Origin: Liriodendron chinense
Lineage: Eukaryota > Streptophyta > Magnoliopsida > Magnoliales > Magnoliaceae
Reading direction: 5' to 3'
Length of the DNA: 64,000 nucleotides
NCBI GenBank assembly: GCA_003013855.2
Contig: ML058408.1
Span: 6,425,356 to 6,489,355, forward strand
Part shown: in pieces, positions 11,472 to 21,701 of the stretch
Position numbering within the stretch: position 1 is the first letter of the stretch
Layout of the letters: every line of letters starts with the position of its first letter
Made by a program: the position numbers and the translations under genes
Notes under the pieces: generated by a model
What the model was told of the DNA's origin: nothing
Seen by the model: only the letters and a program-made list of their open reading frames with translations
The model's database searches: none

Positions 11472-14400
11472 ATGGCAACAGCAGCAGGATCTTTCGGTGA
11501 AGCTTTCGAGTCGCAAGTTTTTGGCTCTTTGTCTGTACGACGCGGGAAGAAGAGGGTGACTGAAGATACTACTAACCCGTCTTCGGTAGAGTGTCACTCG
11601 CAATTCTTTGAGACAATTGAATCCAAAGTGAAGCATTTCTCCAATTGAATTAAGCAGCTTTCCCATAAACTATTACTACGTATCTATGTGGATAAAACCA
11701 CATTTGAGCCTCCGACGCAAGGGATTGAAGAGGAATGGTCTGCCTGGTATTGTCAATTCACTGATGCTGCCAATGTCGTTGAGGCAGGTCCTTCTAGTGT
11801 GCGCGGCCGACATTCTAAGGATGATCAGGAAGGTCAGAAGAAGAGAGACAAAATCGAGGTAAGAAGTTGACTGAGGAAGTTGACCAGGCGGAGCAATCGC
11901 CACAGCTCGTTAATCTGAAGAATGAGCGGATGAAGATCGGCTGGAATAGAAACATAATCATTACGACATGCGGTTTCTCCATCGTCAACCCTTATACCGA
12001 CCGAGTCATCTTGCATGACAAATCTCTTACGAGGCACAGGCCCTTCCCAAGCATCGAACCATCCAACGTTCAAGGCCCTTTTCAGTCTTACGGAGTCGAG
12101 AGGTGGACATCTACCCCCGAGCAGTTGTTAACTACCTTACTGGTCGATGATGGGAGAGAATAGGTGGTAGGTCTCCCGAGGGAAATGGTTTTCCTTACGC
12201 CTACTTGTGATCCTCACGCTCCTTCTCCAGTCCATTATTTTGAGACAACGCAGCAACAGTTTCGACACATGGACAAGGCGACGCGGGGTCATTTGAACGA
12301 GGGAGTTGGTTATGAGTCGTGGGCAAAAGAGATTTTAATCCGCCATGAGAGAGTTTTAAAATAAGTCAGCTTGCATCAGGCTATCAATGCGACCTCTGAG
12401 TATTTCTCCCAAGATCCAACGATTCTTCGAAGCTTCTTGAACTACTGGTCTTCCATTACCAATTTATTCCACTTTCCATATAGAGAGATGAGCATAACCT
12501 TATGGGATCTTTGGATGATGGCTGGGTTGTCTGTGATAGGAGAATATTACCAGGAATACATCCCAACTGATGAAGAGCTGTCTTCGTTTCGGCTCAAAAG
12601 TCCTCGAGATACTTATCATTCAAAGGCTTGTCTAGAGTTGTTTGCTGAGTTGTCGCAATTCGACAATATTACAAAGATTCACTATGACGACTGGTTGATC
12701 TACTTCAGCCAGAGGATGAAGTAATACTTCTTTCGATGCCTTCTTTTATACCTCATGCTCTGCATACTTTAAGTTCTTTGTTTCTGACATGGGCACTTCT
12801 TTCTTCTTGCAGCATTGATTACAAAGAGTATGAGATCTTACCCAAAGATCAGGCTTTAATGAAAGAACATTTTGAACAAAAGTTTCACAATCTGAATGAG
12901 CTTACGCTGTCTTGTGAACTGGCGGGCTTCTTAGCATATTGACTGTCGGCAATTATGTTGCGTAGCTCCAAGAGTGCTGATGGTGTTAGGGTTTCTTGCT
13001 TCGCCATGGCGGGAGCTCTTGCAAATGGTCGTCACTTTTCTCTAGCACCGCCGGTGCTATGCAATTTATATAGGGCTTTTGGCAATATTGCGAGTAACAA
13101 ACACCAACCCTGGAGAGGGATGAACGCGGCTTATTGTCCATGGCATTTCTTCTACGGATGGTTGGGCATATATTTCCCGTGGACATGCGGAGTGGATCTC
13201 TTCCAGTATCTCCATGTCGATCACGTACCTCTTTATTGCTACAAAAAAATTAACATGATAACGTAGTCGTCTGATTGGATAGCTTCCAAAATTGGCAGTT
13301 GGGTGGAGATTTGTTTCTACCACTTTCCTGTTTCCGATGTCGGAGAGGATCAAGAATTCGTTGATGATGAACATTCTGTGAATACCATTGATAGGGAATT
13401 TCTGGTGTCTATTCGTACTGCCTCACTTCCGCTGCGTGAAGGAATAGAGTTCTGGCAAGAACCTTATTACCCTAGCCGGTTTGCCAGGCAATTCGGATAT
13501 GATCAGGGTGTTCCGATGGCATTACTAGATGTAACTAAAGTAGAGCGGGCGTGCGGCACAGGCCCTGCTCACTGGGAGTGGATATGGTATCAAATTTTGA
13601 TGACGCGAACGGGCGCGAGGTTCATGCTTCCCGGCCTCTATCGGAAGACTGACAGTCCTTATAGCTAGCTGAGATGGTGGGTGCATCAGTATGCTCTAGT
13701 TTGAAACAACAGCTCTGTTGATGATCCACTATACATTCCTCCTCCAGGGTTGACAGAGGTCCTCGTTGACGAATTGGGTTATTATAGAGAGCAGGTTGAA
13801 GCGTATTTATCGTCAAGTATTAGGCATAAGATCTCCTTGAGTGTGTCAATTAACCATCGTAAGGAGGATACTGCGTTGGATGGCTGGCATACTTTCGGAA
13901 TACTTTTAGCGAAATGGTCTCAAGAAGCCGGGTTCACATGTTTCCTGGTGGTTGAAGGTGATAAGGACGACAATCGGTTAATTAGTGAAGGTGACCCGAT
14001 GATGGCTGGGCCGGCGAATGAAACATCAAATCATGTCGGCGTGAGAGAGCAGACTAGGCCGATTGGAGAGGATAATCTGCAAGGGTCCACTATGTCAGGG
14101 AATGACACAACTGTGTCTATGGCCCCTGGTGCTTCTAGTGTTGAGGGTATGGCAGAGTCACCGGTGGTAACTAAAATGATCAATATTGATAGTGATACTA
14201 CTAAACTTCTAGATGTGACCTCGATGCTACTTACCGAGACCATTGAGCCGTTCACTAATGCGACGACATATACTGCGGATTTCTCGGAACCTATCGTCGA
14301 CTCATCTACCGGTACGGTTCTTTCATAGCTACTTGGTGTATTCTTTTTCTGTACTTATCATTTCATTGAATACTTGCTCTGTTCCTTTCGTCGTAGATAT

Positions 14401-15086
14401 TGCCAGTACTGATGCTGCTGCCCATGAAGCATTCGACATTCCTTGTTTTGATCGTTTAGACTGTTTCAGACAAAGCATACTGAGGGGTCCACTATCCAGC
14501 ATTTCAAAGGCGTTGGCTGAGCCGAGCAAGTGGCATACACTAGGAGCTGGGGTGAAGGCATTGGAAGCTTGCACAGGAGTAATCAGGGCCTGATGTATCC
14601 AAAATAGTCTGTCGCATTTCTTCTTTCGAGGATTCTGTTGCGCGGGTTATTATGACTGAACGGATTGAATCTGACCCTACGACTGAAGAGAAACGGCGAG
14701 TGTTGTCTTCTTTGCGGCCTGTCGTAGAGCAGCGAGAACATTCGGCAGTTAATGCTAGAACAACCTTAAAAGATAGTGAGACTCAATGTCGCGGGTGTAT
14801 TAATCATCTTGCTGATGTCAGATCTGAGATCGTGAGGCTGCAAGAGGAAGAAACGACCATAAATCTTAAGGTTGCCCGCCTTGATCTTGTCGTTAATCAG
14901 AACCGTGCCAAGGTCACACAACTCGAGAGTGAAGGAGAGACAACGCGCAAGCAAATGGCAGACTTAAAGATCGAACTTTATGATATTCCGGATCCTGCAC
15001 TAATGCTAACGGAGGCAAAGGCCATCATGGAGGCAACGCGGAAAGATGTGATGAAGTTCATAACAGGGTGTCTAAAGAAGTTGTAA
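11472..15086 (+). pseudogene. Antisense plant-mobile-domain gene of element A (decayed)
   Basis: The gene runs opposite to the A gag. A start at 11472 gives MATAAGSFGEAFES and reaches a stop at 11648. Later blocks are spread over several frames with stops, as expected for exons plus decay. Plant mobile domain hallmarks are ITLWDLWMMAGLSVIGEYY (about 12500-12550), LAPPVLCNLYRAFGNI followed by PWHFFYGWLGIYF (13040-13180), and PSRFARQFGYDQGVP (13470-13520). A TTGCAG acceptor precedes SIDYKEYEILP near 12814, so at least one intron is likely. The last block, 14652-15086 (144 residues), is rich in charged heptads and looks like a coiled coil. Mobile-domain proteins are known both as host proteins and as extra genes in plant transposons. 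The function in the element is unknown. The domain call is confident; exon limits are not. Confidence 0.7.
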
Positions 15087-15802
15087 TTATGTTCTTTTGC
15101 TCTTTACGGTGATTGTCAGACAAAAGTAGTATTAGACAGTTGTCCTGAATACCTAACTGTCACTTGTATCTGATGTAATCGACACCAGAATTTGTTAACT
15201 GTATGCTTCGTGATCCAAAATAATGACAATGATTCTTTTGCTAAACCACTACTTGGTGTTATGTGTTTGAGACTAGTATGCATAAAATGATGTATTATGT
15301 ATGAGTTTAATGTAAACTGAGTATATCAAAGCATAAAAATGGATGAACCCATAGGAATAATACTTCTCTTTTTACTTAACCTATGTACCTTTAGGTCATT
15401 ACTTTCGAGAGATGTTCGTGTTATAAGTCCAAAACTTTCTTTTAGCTCCATGTTTTCAGGTTTATCTGTCATCCTTCCTGGCCTGCCCCCAATCATTCCT
15501 TTCTGCAGATTTGAGATTTTAATAATATATTAGGGCTTGCCCCCAGTCGTCTTCTTCTTATAAACTCGAGTTTCTCATAATATATTGGGGCTTGCCCCCA
15601 GTGCTTCTGGCTCGTCACTTTTGTAAGACCACTTCATTCTAATGAGACAGATCTTGTACTTTAGGAATCTGTGCCGAATACCCATCCAATCATAATCTTT
15701 AATTGCATATTCTTGTCGCAGAGTTCTTTATAAGAGAAAGTTGTCGATATTTTCAAGGTGAAGTGATACATAATAGAATGCCCTGATCATCTTCATATAA
15801 GG

Positions 15803-15864
<62 letters not shown>

Positions 15865-16237
15865 GAATGCTCACCTGGGCACCTCTCGTGAGAGACACTC
15901 GTGAACACTTTTCCTTGGCTCATCGCACGTGATGTGAGACCAAAATCTAAGCCATCCATGTGATGCAGCACCCCAAAAAACCCCTAGGGCCCATCTTTCA
16001 ACCTGATCTAAAACTCTGGTGGGCCGCAGCAAAAAGCAAGAGGCAAATCAAGGCACGTGAAACTGTTTCGTTCTTTCATGGCCCACCAAAGTTCTGGAAC
16101 AGGTTGAAAGATGGGCTCTAGGGGTTTTTTGGGGTGCTGCATCACATAGACGGCTCAGATTTTGGGCTCACATCACATGCGATGAGCCAAGGAAAAGTGC
16201 TCACGAGTGTCTCTCACGAGAGGTGCCCAGGTGAGCA

Positions 16238-16327
<90 letters not shown>

Positions 16328-16975
16328 AGATTTCCAGCCTTGACTTATCTTCGTATATAGTAGAAGAATAATGCGATAATAATGGGGGATCCATGACATA
16401 ATACGAAAACTGGATATAGATGGCGATGTTCCGATCATCTTCATATAAAACATTGTGCATTAGTATAAGAGATTGATAATAATAGAGTATCCCAGTTGTC
16501 TTCATATAAAACCACATATACATATATATGAGAATCCATCAATTCTGAAGTATCCTCCTATTAAGCAGAGGAATGCAAGAATACCAGGATACTTAATATG
16601 AGAACTTGTGACGAAGATACCATAATATGAGGATGTTGTGATTCGCGTAGACTTTCTAGAAGATATTTTCTCCTGATTTGACCGGTCTGATGAGGATATA
16701 ATAAGTCGGTTGATGATTAGTGGAGTCGATTCTTTGATATTCTCTGACTATGGTACTTGTCATTAAGAAGAGCTCTACGAACATTTTATATTCATATACA
16801 CAACAATATGATGTGAGTGAACATGTAAACGAGTATGAAGCACAGCATACAGATGAAATAGATGCATGAGTGAACATAAGTATATCCCTATCTACTTTAT
16901 AAACTGTCAGAACTATTTGTAAGCGTTCATGATTATTAAAGTTTAGGAAATGGAGTTCTTGAGCGAACGTTCCCC
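15087..16975. other. Non-coding interior of A where pol would be expected
   Basis: No protease, reverse transcriptase, RNase H or integrase motif was found on either strand between the antisense gene and the gag stop. Visible items are two copies of GGGCTTGCCCCCAGT (about 15532-15605), a microsatellite-bounded inverted-repeat element (15805-16325) and repeats of ATC(A)TCTTCATATAA at about 15789, 16436 and 16498. Confidence 0.6.
15805..16325. mobile_element. MITE-like inverted repeat bounded by microsatellites
   Basis: The inverted ends at about 15862-15940 and 16165-16244 share GAATGCTCACCTGGGCACC and run on through CTCGTGAGAGACACTCGTGA. The inversion continues into simple repeats: (GT)n then (AG)n on the left (15805-15864), and (CT)n, (AT)n, (AC)n on the right (16240-16325). 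The core is about 380 bp and non-coding. No clear target duplication was found. Confidence 0.7.
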
Positions 16976-19431
16976 CTAAGTGATATCTATTGGAACTGCA
17001 CTGGATGGGGCTCCATCAAACCCTTCTATCTTCAAACTGACGATGCCTTGATTTATCATCTTTTGTATATTTCCTTTCAAAACAAAGCATTGCTCAGTCT
17101 TATGGCCTATGCATCTGTGATATTTGCAGTAGTTGGGATCATCCACACGTCCTACTTCTGTTGGTCGAACAAACTTTGGGAGTCACATTAATTTTCCTTC
17201 TTCGATTAGTCGCTCCATAATTGGGACAAGGTCTTTAATGTCAAATGTATACGGTCCGTTCTATTTATCTCGTTTACTGATTGTCATGTGCTGGGACTTC
17301 TGAGGTTCTTTGCCCTTATCTTATGTCCTCATTACACTGGTCTCTACCTCATGCCCTGGATTCGGTTGTTTTCGGTTCCTAGGGTTCTTTCTTGCGTCTA
17401 CCCATGTCCTCTTTCTCATTTCGCGTCTTGATTTTTCTGCTTGAGATCGTGTTTTCGAAATGGATTGCTCTATCATGCGAACCTCTGCAGCCAGGTTACG
17501 AAGGGTGAAAGAGATATTGCCTAGCAGTTCGTATGGGATCATGGAGTCTGAACCCGACATACGTGCATTTGTTTGTTCGGTGTGGCTCTGTTGTCTTACT
17601 TCAACAACACTACGGGCTGCCCCCGGTGCTTCTTCTTCCAACTGTTGAACAGGCAGAGCAGTACTAGGGGTCACTTTCTATGAGATCAAGATGGCTAAAG
17701 CCTCCTGAACTTCTCCTATCTGCTTGGATAGCTCCCTATGGGCTTGGACCAATTCGCTGATTTGCTCTCGGATTGCTAACAATTCAACGTCGTGTCCAGC
17801 TAATTCCCTTTTTTCGACAGCTTGTACCATCGTTGTTTGTACCAATCTTTTGTCATGAACTGGTGGTATCATAGGTGTTATTGTCACTACAGCTGATGTA
17901 ACCCGACTGATTTCTTCTGTCATTATCTTAATAGTACCATGGTTGATCAGTCTCTGTACCTTCCCTTTCAAGATGAGGTATTCTCCCATCTCATGTCCCA
18001 GGATTCGATGATACCTACAATAATTGGGGGCATCCACTTGCCCTGCTTCTTCTGGTCTAATCGGTTCTAGCAATTGTAGCTCCCCTTCTTCGACTAGGTG
18101 TTCCCTTATTGGAACAAGGTCTTCCGGGTCAAACGAGTAACGTCCATCTACCCTGCCCCGTCCAACGATCGTCATCTTTTTCGATTTCTGTGGCCCTTTG
18201 GCTCTGAACTGAGTTTCTGCTGGCTTGCCTTTAGTCTTGTGTTCTAGATGTGGGCATTTTCGATCTTTCGAAACTTTGCTTTTGTCGATGTAACTTGATG
18301 TGACCATCTTCTCGATCTCACGATTTGGTCTTTTGGCTTTGAAACGCGTTCTCAGAGCGGCTTCCTCTACCATATGGACCTTTGTCGCTAGGTCCCTGAA
18401 CATTGATAAATTGTGTCCGGATAAACCAAATGAGATTATTGGGTCCATGGCTTGCGTACACATCTTGACTTTCTCAAGCTCGATAGGCAACTCTCGGCAC
18501 TACGCTGCTATGGTTCCCCATTTGTCAATAAACTCCTCGACTGACTCTCCTTACCTCTGACGGACCAAGGCTAAATCTGTCAGCGAGACTTCTCGCTCAG
18601 TGGAGAAAATTTTAGAAATGAACAAATCTTGCATCTGATCCTAGGTCCTGATAGACCCTGCGGGTAATGACATATAACATTGAAATGCATTTCCAATCAG
18701 TGTTGACCCAAACAATATAAGGCAGTATTGAGGTACTACAGACAAATTCCCTAGCATTGTCATGAACTGGGTCATATGCTCCTCTGGTGACCCTTTACTG
18801 TCGAATTGTGGGAAGTTAGGATGTCTAAAGTTGTTAGGAAATGGGATCTCGTTAACTTCAGATGGATACGGTATCCGATAGGCATATTTTCCTCTTTTCT
18901 CCTTCTCTTTATCTTGACGTATCAGGTTCGCAATTGTCTAGGATATCTCCTCCCTTGTGGGGTGAGATGGTTGCGGTGGTGCACGCTCGAATGCAACATT
19001 CCTTGGCGAACTTGAGGTTCTACGGCAACTGGTTCTCCTGTCGCCTCCTGTGACTCTCCCAGTAGTTGTCCAATGGGAATGGTTGGGCTTCTGACTGCCC
19101 CCTAGGCGACTAGAGCCACTAATGCTTCTTTTATTTCTCTGATCTCTCTGGCTGTGTCTTCTTAGACCTGAATGATCTCATTTATTTGCTCTTGGATTGG
19201 AGGCAGCTCTGCGTCTTGCCCACTTGCCTCCCCTTCTATGACTTGCACCACTACGACCTGCACTCGTTGTGGCCTAGCCCTGGTCATGGTGGTTTCAGCA
19301 GAGCATGCCTTCATTGTAGTCTTGGTCAATTCCTGGATAGTGAACTGATTCAGTGTCTTGACTGGTAGCGTTGTTCCCATCATTACTGGGAAGTCGGCAA
19401 CGGCGAAGGAGAATTCTGGTCTGGGTGACAT
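16976..19431 (-). pseudogene. Element A gag (decayed, with internal duplication)
   Basis: Gag would form the virus-like particle. The minus-strand start at 19431 gives MSPRPEFSFAVADF. A Ty3/gypsy gag domain follows at about 18770-18360, with landmarks QCYMSLPAGSIRT, DLFISKIFSTEREVSL and GESVEEFIDKWGTIAA. A zinc-knuckle region with NYCRYHRILGH is at about 18015. A second diverged copy of the region follows at 17674-16976, ending in NYCKYHRCIGHKTEQC (about 17105). The first knuckle has lost its last cysteine (EMGEY), while the second keeps it. The GxDxELxxIxEQI block also occurs twice (about 19210 and 17780). In-frame stops interrupt the frame (for example near 19165, 18645, 18555 and 18500). 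B1 inserted about 30 bases upstream of the ATG. Confidence 0.75.
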
Positions 19432-19504
19432 GGTAGCTCTGTTGGCATTGTGGGTTTCATCCTGTTATAGGCAAAATGATGGAGATAAGATTTCACGCGG
19501 AAAT

Positions 19505-19670
19505 GCCCAAAACGTCCATTCGACTCTCGAGATTATCTGATCGAGAGTCGAATGTTGGATAGGTACGAGACGTCCATTCGACTCTCGAGATTAGCTGATC
19601 GAGAGTCGAATGTTTGATAGGTGCGGGACGTCCATTCGACTCTCGAGATCACCTGATCAAGAGTCATAGA
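19505..19670. repeat. Tandem hairpin array of the B LTR (3 units here)
   Basis: Each ~59-bp unit contains CATTCGACTCTCGA and, ten bases later, its exact complement TCGAGAGTCGAATG, making a 14-bp stem. The third unit is partly decayed. The other B LTRs carry 4, 4 and 2 units. Confidence 0.85.
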
Positions 19671-20153
19671 TTGAAAAATACGGAGCAGCTATTCGCAAGT
19701 CCCGAGTCTTCATAACCGATAGTCAAATACGGCAAAGCTCGATCCGCGAGCAGACCTTCTCACAAGTCGTTGAAAGACATTACACCCAAAATATGTACTT
19801 GGACTCGCGACCACATTTTAACCTGCGAGCAGCTTTACTACGGGCGTCTCCTTCCTTTTCGGAGTCCATGACTCCCAGCTACGGGCGTCTCCTTCCTTTT
19901 CGGAGTCCATGACTCCCAGCTACGGGCGTCTCCTTCCTTTTCGGAGGCTATGACTCCAATTATGGCTTCCGGCCGGATCCAGCCGGATTTCAAGGGATTA
20001 CCATCTAGGGGCGTGATTGTTGGAATAAATCATTGGGTTGGATCTGACTAAAAAGATAGGATCTTATCCCATGAAATCAGCGGATTCTCAGTATCGTATG
20101 CGACTTCAACGGGATTTCGACATCTCACGTAACAGATTGGATTGTTTCAGATC

Positions 20154-20160
20154 TATATAA
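20154..20160 (+). promoter_or_regulatory. TATA box of B1 5' LTR
   Basis: TATATAA followed by GGGGATGGC, about 220 bases before the LTR end. The same site is present in all four B LTRs, so it is the likely promoter for the gag-pol transcript. Confidence 0.6.
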
Positions 20161-20382
20161 GGGGATGGCTCCCTTGAAGAGGAGGTACGTACTCATCATT
20201 CAATCTTGGTCCCGTTTTGCTTGGCTTCTCTTCTGTGGCCTAACTTAAGCGTCGGAGGGCTAACGGCTGGTCCCCAGCCACCCTTATTCGCTGTCTTGCT
20301 TCAGGTCTGGTGGTGGAAATCCCTCCTGGAGCGAAGGAGAAAAGCCGGAGGATCTCGTTACAAAATCTGACGTTAACAGTTT

Positions 20383-20400
20383 GGCGCCGTCTGTGGGAAC
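20383..20400 (+). other. Primer-binding site of B1
   Basis: TGGCGCCGTCTGTGGGAA starts three bases after the 5' LTR. The TGG start is complementary to a tRNA CCA end and the sequence is shared with B2 and D. The matching tRNA was not identified. Confidence 0.75.
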
Positions 20401-20452
20401 GACTTGATCATTAAAATCAATCGTGTTAACCACCGATCAAAATCCTTCGGTG

Positions 20453-21568
20453 ATGCCTCCTAAAAAGACTGTTCATCCTTCAACTTCGAGGCAGGCACCA
20501 CCTCCGCCCGGTGAGACGGAATCCACACCTGCCCTCCCACCTGTTCCGACGGATATCCCTCAAGGAGCCCCAAATATGCCATCAACAAATCCATTATTGG
20601 AGGCCTCTGGAAATCAGGATGATGTCCTACGATTCCTCGGGAACACTCTCCTAACTCTAAACGCCGGAGTTCAGGCACTGTCAAATCGACTTGATCAGCA
20701 CTTCCCTGAACCGCAAAGACAACCCTCCGAAGGGTTACCACCGCCACCCATACCAGTTGCTTCCAGGCATTCTATGGATGAACCACAGGTCCCACCACTT
20801 GGCGGCCATCCCCCTGTGCCGTCTCCACATTCTATACATTCCAGTTCGTCTCGACAACCTCAACCGCAAGGCTCCACCGCCGAAACGTCTAGCTATACCT
20901 TGCCATGGGAAGGAGATCTCAAAAGAATCCAAGACCGTTTTGATGTCATGGAGCAGAGATACCAGGCAAATCGGCCATCTGCTGTCATGGCGGCAATACA
21001 TCAATCTGAATCTCCCTTCACAAGCGAGGTCATGGAAGCCCCGTTGCCCAGAAAGTATCGAACGCCTGTTATCGCTCCGTATACAGGCATTGGCGATCCT
21101 CTGGAACATCTGGAAACATATAGGTCCCTCATGGAGTTGGAGGGACATGGTTCAGAAATCATGTGTAGGGCTTTTCCCCTTACATTGAAGGAAGCGGCTC
21201 GTACGTGGTTTCGGGGGTTAAAGCCACTTTCCATCAGTTCCTTTTCTCAATTATCGGAGATATTTCTTTCTCAATTCATGGGAAGTATTCGCATTAAAAA
21301 GCCAGCCTCCCATCTGATGAATCTGAAACAGCAACATGGGGAGACAATAAAAGAGTTCACAGTACGGTTCACTGCCGAAGCCGTTCAAACCGAGGGTTAC
21401 ACTGAAGAAAAGGGTCTCACAGCCCTCATTGCTGGAATAACGAGCGAGAAATTTAGGTTTGCCTTAGATAAGAGCCCGCCGAAAACTATGGCGGAATTCC
21501 AAGCCAAAGCTCAGAAATATATCAATGCAGAAGAAGTCGCATTGACACTGCCATGGAGTACAAAGTAA
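20453..21568 (+). pseudogene. B1 gag (frameshifted end)
   Basis: Gag portion of the polyprotein. MPPKKTVHPSTS at 20453 is preferred as start because both copies share it and it follows the leader; an upstream in-frame ATG exists at 20423. The N-terminal part is rich in proline and low complexity. The retrotransposon gag domain begins near residue 213 (GDPLEHLETYRSLMELEG, AARTWFRGLKPLSISSF) and runs to about residue 350. One extra T near 21548 relative to B2 shifts the frame and ends the ORF at 21568. Coding resumes in another frame, from which the 21702 ORF begins. Confidence 0.85.
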
Positions 21569-21701
21569 GAAACGCAAGCCAGAAGGAACTTCTACAGATA
21601 AAAAATACCATCGTGATCAGCGCGATCGTTCTCCCAAGAAGCCTTACTCTGGTAAATATCATAATTACACTCCTCTTAATCGGTCTCCTGAAAAGGTTCT
21701 A

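Larger units (their letters stand above)
19463..20379 (+). repeat. B1 5' LTR (917 bp)
   Basis: Runs from TGTTATAGGC to CTGACGTTAACA. It contains three hairpin units (19505-19670), three ~41-bp direct repeats with GGGCGTCTCCTTCC (19840-19960) and a TATA box at 20154-20160. It is one hairpin unit (59 bp) longer than the 3' LTR. Confidence 0.92.

Noticed and set aside
11472..15086. Captured functional host mobile-domain gene
   Set aside because: It lies inside A in the antisense position usual for element accessory genes, and has several stops. No sign of an intact host gene.
15862..16244. MicroRNA precursor from the long inverted repeat
   Set aside because: The fold is explained by paired MITE ends and the loop is too long. 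Expression data would be needed to revive this.
20735..21148. 137-residue minus-strand open frame opposite B1 gag
   Set aside because: Shadow frame of the gag gene. It is conserved in B2 only because the sense strand is conserved.
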